Shown here: positions 1 through 11,180 of the stretch, in pieces
Layout of the letters: each line of letters starts with the position of its first letter
Numbering within the stretch: position 1 is the stretch's first letter
The notes under the pieces: generated by a model
What the model was told of the DNA's origin: nothing
The model's database searches: none
The model's input: the letters and a program-made list of their open reading frames with translations, nothing else
From: Pollenia angustigena
Lineage: Eukaryota; Arthropoda; Insecta; Diptera; Polleniidae
Direction: 5' to 3'
DNA length: 64,000 bases
Assembly (NCBI GenBank): GCA_930367215.1
Contig: OV884059.1
Span: forward strand, 241,737,803 to 241,801,802
Translations under genes and position numbers: made by a program

Positions 1-720
1 ATGCTTTCGGGAATGGAGCTACCAAAAATATTTTTAATACCATTAGGCGAGTGCTCATTATTTCCTTTTTCGAACCAAGATAAGAAATCCTTTACCTCAT
101 TTGGCATAACATTCTCTGAGACCGTTATATTATTCAGAATTTGTGGCTGGCTTACTTCAAATTCAAAGTTTTTAAATGGTTCATCTTTAAAATGCCATGT
201 GCGTCGTGCTAAGTCCAGAACAATGCCATTTTCCTCAAGGAAGTCTATACCAATTAAAGTTATGTTTGATGTAGCTTTTGGTAGGCATATAAAATTAATT
301 TTCTTAAAACGATTGCCAATAATAATGTCGACTGTAGCAGAGCGAACAATTTCATTATGAGGGACTCCGTCAGATAAAATAATTTCGGCACATACTTTTT
401 GAAAAATAACACGTTTTTGGATTAACTTTTGATAAAGATAAAATCCTGCTACACTAGTTCTAGCTGCAGTGTCAAAATATGCTTTTCCATTCAAGCCTGA
501 AACGTTTATTTTTACAATTGGTACATTTCGTCCTACTAATGATGCATGAAGTGAGTGTAAATCTAGTTTTTCTTCTTCGCCATTTATAATAACTTTGTTA
601 CAAGATGGGCAGTTTGAGCGGTAATATCCTGCTGCTCCACATCCGTAACAATTCAGTCGTGTTTCCGGTTCTTTTGCGTGTTTATGTTTTTCAGCCTCAA
701 TTTTCTTATGTTTTTTCTTT
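1..720 (-). pseudogene. Ty3/Gypsy-type retroelement: zinc knuckle and aspartic protease (partial, runs off left edge)
   Basis: Read on the - strand. A zinc knuckle at about 650-600 reads CYGCGAAGYYRSNC; the usual knuckle histidine is Tyr. It is followed by an aspartic protease with the active-site loop FDTAARTSVAG (Asp codon at 473-471) and, further on, LIGIDFLEENGIVLDLARR, a typical retropepsin C-terminal motif. The frame stays open to the window edge, so the pol region (RT, RNase H, integrase) would lie to the left and is not seen. DTA in place of DTG occurs in several insect Gypsy lineages, and I read the layout as near the mdg3/micropia/blastopia group, from memory of motifs only. The gag part upstream is frameshifted, so the element is probably dead. 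It is an ordinary transposon relic with no host function suggested. Confidence 0.8.
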
Positions 721-879
721 TTGCAGTAGGTGCATTTTAAACTAGGTTTTGTGGGATTTTCAACAGGGTTTTCCCTTTGTATGCTTTCCTGTTTGTTCTC
801 TAAAATAAAATAATCAACATCTCTTGCTTTCGTTATTAGGTCTTGAAAATTAGAAATGCTATCTCGAGATATTTTCTCT

Positions 880-1500
880 CTTTATTGAATATTTAGATGG
901 CCAAATATCATATTGAGCATTGTTGCCTCTGAGAGTTTTTCAGATAATTGTGTTCACAAACTTCGTTTTCTACTTATGAAACTATCAATAGACTCAAAAA
1001 ATTTTTTTTTCCTGAAAAATTTCAGGTTTTGGTGGGGCAAAAGCTATTCGCAATAGCTCAACTGCATCATCAAAAGTACTGGCCTCATTTTTTACACCTT
1101 GCCACCATGAAGAGGCGTAGCCCTCTAAAATTAGTGGGAGACTAGTTAGTGCATAAGAATCGGAAATATTTTCTGCTTGTTTGTAAACCAGTATTGTAGC
1201 TAGAAAATCTTAAATTTTTGTGGAGTTACGACCACGATTAAATCTTGCAGTACAACTACTAAATATGGACTTTACATCCTGTCTAACAGTTAGGTCACCT
1301 AAAAGTTCCCTAAACTGACTATCAGTAAGAACCATGTTAACTGGAGCTTGTGACTGATTAGAGCTTAAGGCTGAAAGATTACTATGCGCTGCTTGAATTT
1401 CATTGCCATTCTGATTTTGAGTTTGAGCACTATTAAGTGCATGACGGGAGTTATTTGGGCTATCTTTGCCAGTAGGTATGTTGCTGGGACTCCGTCTCAT
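880..1500 (-). pseudogene. Retroelement gag gene, frameshifted
   Basis: On the - strand a gag-like protein starts at Met 1500-1498 (MRRSPSN...), with an N/S/Q-rich N-terminus followed by VLTDSQFRELL. Past 1210 the match moves to another frame: ALTSLPLILEGYASSWWQGV and then AVELLRIAFAPPKPEIF, a classic retrotransposon gag core. A run of A residues (about 1010-1000 on the - strand) then breaks the frame, and further stops follow before the zinc knuckle. At least two frameshifts and a stop show it is a relic of the same element as the protease to its left. The longer 143-codon reading from 1641 starts inside the inserted MITE and is not the native start. Confidence 0.75.
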
Positions 1501-1638
1501 TTTGTACGAATTTCCAAATGATCGAAACAATATAGAAAACCCTGATTTCAAACAAGATTGAAAGTACTTTTCTTTTCCAAGGGTAAGCGCAAAAGAGAAA
1601 TTAGATTTATTCAATAAGTCAAACGACAACGGGGTGAG

Positions 1639-1954
1639 CAAGGCGAATTTAACAAGGTAAGTGCAACTCTACAACTACAAAAAGCCCCATGAATTTTTTT
1701 AATAGGCGGCTGTCAAAAATGCTGTGAAGGCAAAAATTGATTGAAAAACAAAATAAAAATTTTGGTTGGGTAATTAAAGAGATTATTAAATTCACTTTAA
1801 TTATTCGCAGTTTTTCTAAGAATTTTTTTCGGTTATTTTGGCGCAAAACATAAACAAAATTATATTTTGACATTTCCCTATTTTTTTTTAATTCGCCGTG
1901 GAGACAGCTGATGAACGGCTGACGAGTTGAGTTTACCTTGTTGAATTCGCCTTG
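1639..1954. mobile_element. hAT-type MITE, 316 bp, exact 8-bp TSD
   Basis: Terminal inverted repeats of about 22 bp begin CAAGGCGAATTTAACAAGG on the left; the right end is the reverse complement with one mismatch. The element is flanked by GGGGTGAG at 1631-1638 and 1955-1962, a perfect 8-bp TSD. The ends fit the hAT rule YARNG and an 8-bp duplication. It sits in the 5' leader of the retroelement on the - strand, so it inserted after that element. The interior has no convincing coding sequence. A 761-bp relative with the same first nine bases lies at 45765-46525. Confidence 0.9.
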
Positions 1955-1962
1955 GGGGTGAG

Positions 1963-2400
1963 AATATCCAATACAACAATAACAACACTGCTGACGCTTA
2001 TGAAATTACAACAACAAGTTGCTGTGATGATCACATGGGATTTCGTCAATTCCAAAACATATTTTCCTCGTTGTTCAATTAAAATTTTCCGTTGGGCGCT
2101 AGTTGTAGGAAGGAAGATTCGATCTTCCTCTCACACACACCCAGAATAGAAATCTTGTCAATAAGACATGAGCAGTATGAACTCAGACTAAAAAAAGAAC
2201 AAAAGAATTGATAAAACAATTGTGGTCAAGATATATGTATTTATAGCTATAGCTATGAATATACCTTGATTGTGGTAGGCTTAACACCTTTTCAAATTAC
2301 CAAAACGGGACACCACTAAAAAATCATAGAAAAATTCAAACAAATCCGTTTATGTATAATAAATATAATATATTATTTGGAAAATCAACAATAACACATT
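1963..2400 (-). mobile_element. Retroelement leader, primer-binding site and putative 5' LTR
   Basis: Upstream of the MITE, in the retroelement's orientation, the sequence TAGCGCCCAACGG (- strand, about 2103-2091) matches the complement of a tRNA-Lys 3' end with one mismatch, as expected of a primer-binding site. The LTR should lie immediately to its right and would have its inner edge near 2105. Its outer edge could not be set because the other LTR is outside the window. Confidence 0.45.
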
Positions 2401-3012
2401 AATTCAAATTGTGTAAAATCTAGACTTATAAAACATTACCAAAACATAAACGTAAATAAATATAATATATGTACATAGTTAATAACAATAGTTACATAAA
2501 ATAGAATTATAAAAAGTGTAATTATTTCAGTACATATTTAGTTTTAAATTTATATTTTTTATAAATTTTAGCAGTTTTTATTAAATCTTTATTTAAAGTA
2601 ATAAATTTAACAAACTCAGCACATCTTAAGCTAAAATTGAAATGAACCAACAACTTAGCTTTAAATAAAGGAACAAGCATCCTAGAGCGCGTATCATGCC
2701 ACGCTCTACATAGCAATTACTAGGTGGTACAATAAAAATATATTGCACTATAATAAACAAATTTGGACTTTCCCCATTATCGAAAAATGTTAACCATTTT
2801 TGGATTATTTTATTTGAATGGGGTATTTCGGTCATAGAAATTGATGCACTATATATAATGACGAAAGGGAATCAAAATGTTTCAGTATTGCTAATACATG
2901 CAGAATTATTTACCAGGTAGTCGCAGTTCCTTGAAGATGTCAAATTATTAAACACAAGGCGAATTCTTTTTACATGTTCTCGCCTTTCTCATACACAATA
3001 TTACTACGCCAT
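2401..3012. other. AT-rich sequence without recognisable content
   Basis: No gene, tRNA or terminal-repeat pair could be supported. The short open frames here are not codon-biased and match nothing I know. Confidence 0.4.
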
Positions 3013-3243
3013 TTTTCATTTAAAATGAGAAAATTCAAGATGAAATTGATAAAATTCCAAATGAAATTGAGAATTTCAATTTGATATTGAGAAAATTCCA
3101 ATTGAAAATGAGAAATTCAATTTGATATTGAGAAAATTCCAAATGAAATTCAGAATTTCAATTTGAAATTGAGAAAATTCCAAATGAAATTGGGAAATTT
3201 TAATTTGAAATTGAGAAAATTCCAAATGAAATTGAGAAATTGA
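3013..3243. repeat. Degenerate minisatellite of AAATTGAGAAAATTCC units
   Basis: About five diverged units of 40-45 bp alternating AAATTGAGAAAATTCC and GAATTTCAATTTGA. Related sequence in reverse orientation occurs at about 30870-31030 and 32470-32635. Confidence 0.7.
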
Positions 3244-3591
3244 GCATTGTCACCCCACGTCTCCATGCGCTTTCGATTAGAACATGACATGACCATAACG
3301 CCAGCAGAGCAACGGTATTAATTTGTTCATGTTCTTGTATGTGGCGAATACGTGTTGATGTTCATGTTCTGATTGGCCACAATTTGTGTTGTTGTGCGTT
3401 TGGTTGTATACAGAAAATACATTGTATGACCAACATCATGGCGCACATGGATGCTAAGACGAATGTTTAGGCAACGATGGCAGCACATGAACGAAACATG
3501 AACAGTCTACACGAGTAGAATTCATGTGCGACATGCTGTTCTTATCAAGTTGATGGATGGTGGAGACGGGTAGTGACATACCAATACGGGG
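3244..3591. other. Unassigned sequence flanking the hAT insertion
   Basis: Slightly higher GC than its surroundings. It continues past the hAT element at about 6050, so the two flanks were once contiguous. No gene recognised. Confidence 0.35.
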
Positions 3592-3688
3592 ATCTGGATC
3601 AGTGATGCCAACTTAGTGCTTTTGGCACTATTTATGGTGCTTTTTGATACCCTAAAACGCCAAAACTCTATCCATAGTACCAAACTAA

Positions 3689-4194
3689 TAGGGCCCATAC
3701 ACAACACCATCATGACTGTGCAATCAAGTGATTGTGCCAGCTGATTGACCGTCTATGAGCTTGTGGTGTGATTGTACCAGCTGCTGGTGCTTTATCAGAA
3801 ATAGTTTGATATTTTTTTGATTGCACCAGCATGATTGAATCGTGTGTTGTAAAGTTAGCTCATAAAAGTTAAATCGTCAAGGCATAAACATCAAAAAATA
3901 AAAAATTTTAATTATGAATGCCAGAAAAAAATGTTTTGGGGAGAAATTCTTGAACTTTATAAAACAATGCCTTGCCTATGGAAAGTTAAAAGTACGGAAT
4001 ACTGCAAATGTGGATTAAAAACCAATGCTACAATAAAATGATAGAACATTTTGTCGTCGTTCATTACGACCTTTTCCACACATGTTTTGGTAAAAAATGA
4101 ATTTTGTACCAGCATGCTGGTGTATTGTGTGCTTCAACCTTAATTGCACAATCAGTTGATTGCACAATTATGATGGTATTGTGTATGGGCCCTA
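3689..4194. mobile_element. PIF/Harbinger-like MITE copy 1, 506 bp, TSD TAA
   Basis: The ends read TAGGGCCCATACACAAC with a reverse-complement partner (TIR about 25 bp, one mismatch). TAA flanks both sides (3686-3688 and 4195-4197). It is almost identical to the copy at 4237-4738. The interior is also rich in inverted motifs (TTGCACAATCA). A 3-bp TWA duplication and GGGCCC ends fit PIF/Harbinger. Confidence 0.85.
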
Positions 4195-4236
4195 TAAGAA
4201 AAAGCGCTAGCTTGGTGTTTTTTCAATTTTTCGTTA

Positions 4237-4738
4237 TAGGGCCCATACACAACACCATCATGACTGTGCAATCAAGTGATTGTGCCAGCTGATTGACCGT
4301 CTATGAGCTTGTGGTGTGATTGTACCAGCTGCTGGTGCTTTATCAGAAATAGTTTGATATTTTTTTGATTGCACCAGCATGATTGAATCGTGTGTTGTAA
4401 AGTTAGCTCATAAAAGTTAAATCGTCAAGGCATAAACATCAAAAAATAAAAAATTTTAATTATGAATGCCAGAAAAAAATGTTTTGGGGAGAAATTCTTG
4501 AACTTTATAAAACAATGCCTTGCCTATGGAAAGTTAAAAGTACGGAATACTGCAAATGTGGATTAAAAACCAATGCTACAATAAAATGATGAACATTTTG
4601 TCGTCGTTCATTACGACCTTTTCCACACATGTGGTAAAAAATGAATTTTGTACCAGCATGCTGGTGTATTGTGTGCTTCAACCTTAATTGCACAATCAGT
4701 TGATTGCACAATTATGATGGTATTGTGTATGGGCCCTA
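4237..4738. mobile_element. PIF/Harbinger-like MITE copy 2, 502 bp, TSD TTA
   Basis: Same ends and nearly the same sequence as the copy at 3689-4194, in the same orientation, 42 bp further on. It is flanked by TTA at 4234-4236 and 4739-4741. Because the two copies have different TSDs (TAA and TTA), they are separate insertions and not a tandem duplication. Confidence 0.85.
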
Positions 4739-4825
4739 TTAGTGCCTTTAGTGCTTTTTACAATTTTTTGTACCATTTTTTAAAACTTCGATTATATAGG
4801 GGAAGATTTAGATGAGATTTGCTAT

Positions 4826-5038
4826 TTGGGGTACAATTTTGGGAAGGCTTGTAAAGATTTTAAGATTTCAAATGATAAAAAAGCGATAAAAGAAAGCTGC
4901 ATTCGTTTTACCATAAACTTTATTTACGAGGTTAGAGCTGGGCTTCCTAGCAATTTGGCAATTTTACAAAACGTTTACTTTTTAGCGTTGACAACATATT
5001 TAGTAATCGTAATAAAACGATGTATTTGTTTGCGGTAA
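4826..5038 (+). pseudogene. hAT transposase C-terminal remnant
   Basis: A 70-codon open stretch inside the 3600-6041 hAT element. The segment ESCIRFTINFIYEVRAGLPS followed by NLAILQNV resembles the hAT dimerisation region. There is no N-terminal part, BED finger or DDE residues nearby, and the reading ends soon after. It is only a fragment, and assignment rests on this motif plus its position between hAT ends. Confidence 0.5.
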
Positions 5039-6325
5039 ACATTGTTTTAAAGATGTAGACACTGTTTCAAAAATAGAAAATGGCTTGGAAAATATTAGGA
5101 ATTGTGAATGGCAAAATAAACAACGATTTTGAGTAATGTAAAAAAACGTATTGAAAAGTTAAAAAACATGCTGTCGGAAACCATACAAAAGAACGCAAAG
5201 ACTTAAAATACAAAAAAGAGCCGCAACTGGGTATAAGCAAAGTGGTAATTATAAATAGATGACAGGAAATGCTTTTATAAAGAGCGTTGTGTAACCTGCC
5301 ATTGTTCATGCGCTTTAGTTTTTAAACGCACGACACTCGTCTCCAAATAACCGCGTGTTGTGCACTTCTACCTCTAGTGCTATTGAAAAAAGGTTTGACT
5401 TAGTATCAGAATGCAAACATACATGTTTTTTCGATTTTACACCTTATGTGTGTTCTTTATTCAGAAACGTACATATGTTAAAATAATTGGATAATATCAT
5501 ACTCCAATTGTTTTATTAAACTTTGCACGATTTTAATTTAGATTTATTTAAACAATAAAATATAAGGTTTTTTTTTATTAAAATATGGGCTATCATTGAG
5601 TTTAATAAAGAATCGACCATTCTGCAAATTTTCGGTAATTGCAACTGGCCAGATTTTTTCGAGCTACGAGAATCGAGCTCGCACTTTATAACTGTTTTAT
5701 GGCCAATTCAAACTCAGCTGATGATGATCCAAATGATTTGGTTGATATAATTTTTATTGAAGGTTATAATAATAAATTTAAAAATTTGTATATACAAATG
5801 TAATTATATTTATCATTTAATTTTAAATGAAAATGGTCACCCATCAACGCTGTCGCCTTTTTCTAAATTTTAGTGGTATATAATATTCGGTACAGCCGAA
5901 TGCAACTTGTTTTGTGTTTAATTAAATTGTGAAAATGGCTTAGTGCTTTTTTACGCTTTTTTTTTTTGTTCAAAATAGTGCTTTTTAGTGTTTTTTTAAA
6001 ATTTTAAAGTGCTTTTTGCTCTCAAAAAGTTGGCATCACTGATCTGGATGCCTGTTGGTCAATCATACTGCGATTTTTATTTAGCTTAATTTTTTTCGAT
6101 CCTTGTTAGTTATGTATGTTTGTTGAATGAATATAATAACAAGTTAGAGTGCTATATTCGGCTGTGCCGAATCTTTGATACCTTCCACCGACTCTTCGAA
6201 TGTTTTAGGAGTAATATCTGTATAATGTATATTATTATAATCTTTGTAAAAACAGACATCTGCATTAAAATTTGTTGCGGTTAAGACCTATATAAAGTTA
6301 TTGACCGACAATCAGAATCAATTTA

Positions 6326-7886
6326 AACAAGTAAGAGTGCTATATTCGGCTGTGCCGAATCTTATATACCCTTCACCAATGTGCGAGCAGAATACAGAGC
6401 AACTAGACAAAAACTAAATAAAACTGGTAAATATTTGTTTTTTAAATAAGAGACAACCGGTTTTGAACTTCGCTTTTCATAAGGGCCCAGAATATATATA
6501 CTTTATAGGGTGTAGGATCAATATTGTTTATACCTTTTACCTTCGGTGAAGGGTATAACAAGAGTAATTTTCGGGAAATCAGGGGTCTAATCACTGCATT
6601 CGATAATATCGTATCGAATAAACTATTGAATTTTTTTGCATACAATAGACACTGGCGAATCGAATGAAAACTCGATAAATGTAATGTTGAGTTACTCGAT
6701 GTCGAATGCTATTATTCCAAATTCAATACATTTCATTCGATATCGAGTTTCAAGATACCAAAATAAATAATTTCGATTAATTTTGCTCGATGTCGTATGC
6801 GGTGATTAGACCCCAGTATTTCGGTTATAACTCATACAAATTTCCGACATTTTGGTATATAAGTCATATACATAGGACATATGGCAGCCCTAAAATTTAG
6901 GTTTTTATAAAAATTTTAATGTTTTTTAGCCCATTTTTGGAGTATTTTGCTTATAAATTACCCATTGTCTAACCGATTTGATAGTTTTATATACCGACGT
7001 GTTAAGGAAGAATTTTACCATTTACTTAAGTTATATTTATATATAAACATTTATATAAACTTGTAAATATATATTTTAAGAAAGTTAATTATAAAAAGAG
7101 TAATTTTTGGGGATTCAGTATTTCGGTTATAACTCTGCCATTTTTTAACCGATTTGGCAGATTTATATACCGACGTGTTGAAGAAGAAATTTACCATTTA
7201 CTTTAGTTATAAAGCTTGGACTCGGGGAGATCTATGGTTCCCGAAAGTGAGTATTTAAAAAAAAAAAAATTTCATTTTGGTCATAACTTTTTTGTATCTG
7301 AACCGATTTTCCCGAGTTTTTTATAAAATATGTTCTACTAAAAATTTCCGATATTTTGATATATAAGTCATATCCATAGGACATATGGCAGCCCTTAAAT
7401 TTAATTTTTTTTGTACGGGAGGTACCACGCCCACTTTTCCAATCCCGCCCACATTTTGTAGGATGGTGTGTATTGGCAACCTAAATGTGTGTACCTAATT
7501 TGGAAACTTTGGCTCTTGCCGTTCTCAAGATATACAGAAATAAAAAAAATACAACAACAAGGGATTTTTGGAAAAATTTAGATGTAGTCGTGGTTTTTTG
7601 CTCATATCTCCGTCATTTTTGGACCGATCTGGCTGAATTTCAATAGCAAACTTAAACGGAGTATATGTGACATAAATATACATCAACCTAGTCCACATCA
7701 TTTCTGGGGTTTTCCGAAAACCCATTTCAACATACACACGGACAGACGGACAACCGGATTTAAACTTCGCTTTTCATAAGGACCCAGAATATATATACTT
7801 TATAGGGTGTAGGATCAATATTGTGGAACATACAAACGGAATAACAAAGTTATATATACCCTCTTACCTTCGGTGAAGGGTATAAA
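6326..7886. mobile_element. TTCGGC-end repeat, TATACCCTTCACC subtype
   Basis: Begins AACAAGTAAGAGTGCTATA plus the TTCGGC hairpin and TATACCCTTCACC, and ends with the complementary GGTGAAGGGTATA near 7870-7884. It includes the stretch of GGACAGACGGAC and TATATACTTTATAGGGTGTAGG, a pattern common in dispersed fly repeats. Related copies or pieces lie at 11180-11660, 51446-53020 and 62600-62670. Non-coding. Confidence 0.6.
6583..6813. mobile_element. GGGTCTAATCACCGC-family MITE, TSD CAG
   Basis: Ends GGGTCTAATCACTGC and GCGGTGATTAGACCC, flanked by CAG at 6580-6582 and 6814-6816. The interior is rich in TCGATATCGA-type motifs. The flanking repeat sequence recurs without the insertion at about 7097-7135 (GGATTCAGTATTTCGG), which shows the empty site and supports a 3-bp TSD. 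Confidence 0.85.
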
Positions 7887-9100
7887 AAGCTTGAGTAGAA
7901 TAACAGTTTAAGCTGAACTTAAATGATTTTCAGGAGAACAAATTATATAAAAGAAATGGTAAGCTATGAACCAATCATCACAAATTTTGCAGAACGATTT
8001 CTGGTATTAAAAAACATAAATTTCAATACAGCGGTGCAATTAGTTTAAGCGTTTGCAGTGAATTTCAGAAGGCTGCTAAAATGGAATCTACGGTAAATTA
8101 TGGACCGTATATCACAAAATTGCATAAAATTTTTTCTGGCCATATGAAGCTAAACTGGAAGAAAGTTTACCGGCTATTTAATTACTTTACCAGAGTGGGC
8201 TTTAAATGAGGCCTATGGTTAGTTATGCACCGATTTTCACAAAATTTCACAGTGTCATTTCTTGTCCTATAAAACTTTGATGTACCAAATTTTGTTATGA
8301 TAGCGTTATTTTTTACGGTTTAAGGCGTACTTAACTGTTTTCCGGAAGTTGGGTTTATATGGGGTCTAGGGTAAATTATGGACCGATCTTCACGAAACTT
8401 CACAGTATTATTTCTAGTCTTATAAAACTTTGACGAGCCAAATTTTGTTATGATAACATTATTAATTATGGTCTTAGGCGTACTAAACTGTTTTCCGGGA
8501 GTAGGATTTATATGGGGCCTGGGGTAAATTATAGACCGATCTTCACGAAATTTTATCGCGTGATTTCCAATTGAATAAGACAAACCCTTGGAAAATCTTA
8601 TGTTATTCTGTGCATTATTCCACCATTTATGTGAGCTTTTGTAACAAAATTATCAAATTTTTTAGGTGGTGGTTCCACATTTTGATTCATAGCTCTGATC
8701 CTACTGAACCACCACAATTAGTTGTGAAGAGGGTATATTAAGTTTGTCATTCCGTGTGAAAATTTTTTATTATTCATCTCAGACCCTATAAAGCATATAT
8801 ATATTCTGGGTCCTTGAGTAATTCTAAGTCGATTTAGCCATGTCCGTCTGTCTGTCCGTCTGTTGAAAACACGCTCACTTTCGAACAACTCAAAAGAAAT
8901 GAACAAACTTGGTGCCAAATTGCTTGTAGTTATCCTAAGCAAATGGGGATTGCAATCCAGCAAAATCAGTTCAGTAGGACCAGAGCTATGAATCAAAATG
9001 TGGAACCACCACCTAAAAAAACTGATAATTTTGTTACAAAAAATAACATAAATGCTGGAACAAGCCACGGAATGAGATAAGATTTTGGAAAAATTTGTTT
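7887..9100. repeat. Interior of the TTCGGC-hairpin repeat family
   Basis: Anonymous repeat DNA. About 7890-8640 is similar to about 35480-36380, in the same orientation. About 8690-9070 contains the TATACCCTC/GAGGGTATA boundary hairpin and the GACAGACGGAC stretch seen again at 31140-31500, 32740-33100 and 36420-36730. No gene. Confidence 0.55.
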
Positions 9101-9109
9101 TATTTGACT

Positions 9110-9660
9110 GGAAATCACGCTGTTAAATTTCGTGAAGATCCGTCCATAATTTACCCTAGGCCCTATATAAAAACTACTCCCGGAAAACAGTTTAGTACGC
9201 CTAAAAACGTAAAAAATAACGCTAGCGTAACAAAATTTGGTACGTCACAGTTTTTTTAGGACTAGAAATAACACTGTGAAATTTCGTGACGATCGGTACA
9301 TAATTTACCCTAGGCCCCATATAAACCCTACTACCGGAATAGAGTTAAGTACGCCTAAAACCGTAAAAAATAACGCTAGCGTTACAAAATTTGGTACGTC
9401 ACAGTTTTTTAGGACTAGAAATAACACTGTGAAATTTCGTGAAGATCGGTACATAATTTACCCTAGGCCCCATAGAAACTCTACTCCCGGAAAACAGTTT
9501 AGTACACCATAATAAATAATGCTATCCTAACAGAAATTGGTACGTCCCATTTTTAAAGGACTAGAAATGACGCTGTGAAATTTCGTGCTGATCGGTCCAT
9601 AATTTACCCTAGGCCCCATATAAACCCTACTACCGGAAAACAGTTTAGTCGCCCAAATCC
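9110..9660. repeat. Tandem array, about 4 units of ~150 bp
   Basis: Units begin AAATTTCGTGAAGATCGG at about 9125, 9279, 9432 and 9578 (spacings of about 154, 153 and 146 bp) and contain CCTAGGCCCCATATAAACCC. Because unit lengths are near multiples of three, the array produces open frames with a repeating peptide. These are a by-product and not a gene. Inverted or direct versions occur at 8330-8560, 29900-30340, 31540-31960, 33140-33560 and 35800-36300. Confidence 0.7.
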
Positions 9661-9790
9661 ATAATTAATAACAAATCGTCACAGTTTAAGATAGTAATAA
9701 CATCATACAGATATTACTCCTTAAACATTCTAACTGTCGGTGGAGGGTATCAAAGATTCGGCACAGCCGAATATAGCACTTTAACTTGTT

Positions 9791-11180
9791 TTAATATAAT
9801 TATTAAATATATTAGAACGAAACTTTATGTTTTCCTCATCAAAGTGTTTTTTAAAAGAAAATGAGAAAAAAGTGTTAATTTAAACACCGTGGGCGTGGCA
9901 ATTGGCCAAATAAAAATTTTCTGCATATTGTATCCACCAGGGCCTAGTCAGGCCCAACCCTATATATTTGTACTGTAGTAAATAAAATCAAAACGAAACG
10001 TATTAAAAAGCATGCGCAACACATAAAAATCATTTCTTTACTTTTTTTTCGAAAAATTATTCTATTTGAAAACAAAATGTTCCTGCTATAGCCATAAAAC
10101 TCCATACATATAAATGTAGTCCCAGCCAGGCCCAGGGGTTCGTTAGTGTGAGGCTTTTCTATAGCCACAAAAAGCTCCACACAAAATACAAGAAGTCCCA
10201 GCCAGGCCCTGGGGTTCGTTTGTGTAATTTTTTTTTTATTTGTTATGGCAGGTAATAAAAAAGTAAGTTAAAAAAAAAAACATGACAAATAGCGTCCCGT
10301 TCAGAGTATCGACGGGACATTCCACTCTAAAACTGGACTGTCCCGGCGAAAACTGGCCAGTTGGCAAGTCTAGATTGTGGTCAAACATGTTTTACAATAG
10401 TTTTCAAAAGATATAAGAAACAATAATAATTGAGAACAATAGCAATTGAGTCCAATAATAAAAGAAAATAAACATAAATTAATGAATGAATGAACTCGTG
10501 TAAATAAATGAACAAATATTTATGTAATAAGCAAAATTATGTAAATTAATGAATTCTTAAATTTAAATTATATTGAACAAAACATTTAATAAAAATAACA
10601 ATATGAAACATAATTATTAATAAACAGTCATACTCCGCTACAAAATAAGTTTTTGTTCAATTTTACTATCAAATCCTAATATTATATATTAATATTCAAG
10701 GTATATTTACACAGACTCATTTGGGAGTGTAGACATGCTGCTCTATAAAAGGAACCGAATTTTCAAAATTGTCTTCATATAAAACAATAACAATTTAACG
10801 CGCACATGCACAAATTTTTTTCTTATATACACGAAATTTGACGTTAAGGTTCCAACTTGGGGTAATCAGCTGACAAACATATGGGCCAACGAGTTTACCT
10901 TGTGTAAATTTACCTTGTTAATATTTATGTATGCGGCTATTTTCATTTTAATAGCCTTTTGATACCGCCTATATCATGGTCTAACGCCGGCTGATTTTGT
11001 GCAGACTTTATTTTTTCATTTTTTACACAAGCATATGCGGCTTTTTATATCTTTATCGTGTCGTACATAAACAAAATCCGAGTTTGTTTTCTATTGTTGC
11101 ATCGCTGAAGTTTTGCACAGACCAATGACCTGCTCATTGAACCAACAAGAAATGGAACACCAAGCATCCTCAATTGTACT
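9791..11180. other. AT-rich spacer with a short GC-richer tandem repeat
   Basis: Contains two ~80-bp diverged tandem copies at about 10080-10225 sharing CCCAGCCAGGCCC and GGGGTTCGTT. Near 10860-10920 there is an isolated inverted motif TTACCTTG twice, resembling the end of the 1639-1954 MITE without a partner. No gene recognised. Confidence 0.4.

Larger units (their letters stand above)
3600..6041. mobile_element. hAT element, 2442 bp, with 8-bp TSD, carrying two nested MITEs
   Basis: The ends are CAGTGATGCCAACTT and its reverse complement AAGTTGGCATCACTG, with ATCTGGAT as TSD at 3592-3599 and 6042-6049. CAGTG fits the hAT YARNG end rule. Subterminal sequence on both sides repeats the motif AGTGCTTTTT. 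Removing the two nested MITEs and their TSDs leaves about 1.43 kb. A + strand reading at 4826-5038 contains AGLPSNLAILQNVYFLAL, resembling the conserved C-terminal dimerisation region of hAT transposases (LPxNLxILxN). I read this as a deleted and decayed autonomous copy. Confidence 0.85.
6138..9790. mobile_element. Long repeat with TTCGGC-hairpin inverted ends, with nested elements
   Basis: The left end reads AACAAGTTAGAGTGCTATA followed by the hairpin ATTCGGCTGTGCCGAAT; the right end (about 9735-9790) is the inverted copy, preceded by GGAGGGTATCAAAG. Between them lie another repeat of a related type (6326-7886), anonymous repeat sequence, and a ~150-bp tandem array. Similar units occur at 29727-30475, 31036-32074, 32639-33677 and 35414-37160. 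No protein is encoded. The superfamily is unclear: subterminal hairpins and AT-rich target sites recall Helentron/DINE-type elements of flies, but I see no rolling-circle end signature. Confidence 0.65.

Noticed and set aside
1..360. 119-codon + strand frame at the left edge
   Set aside because: Antisense shadow of the retroelement protease reading on the - strand.
8320..9512. Repeating peptide rich in FREDRSIIYPRPHINPT in several open frames (also about 31706, 33309, 35775, 36076 and 36843)
   Set aside because: Produced by ~150-bp tandem DNA units in dispersed repeats. It appears on either strand, with stops and varied unit length, and no start context.
9110..9660. CRISPR-like regular repeats
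   Set aside because: Units are contiguous ~150-bp tandem copies without unique spacers, in a eukaryotic genome.
10860..10925. End of another CAAGGTAAA hAT MITE
   Set aside because: Only one end-like motif. No inverted partner or TSD could be found nearby.
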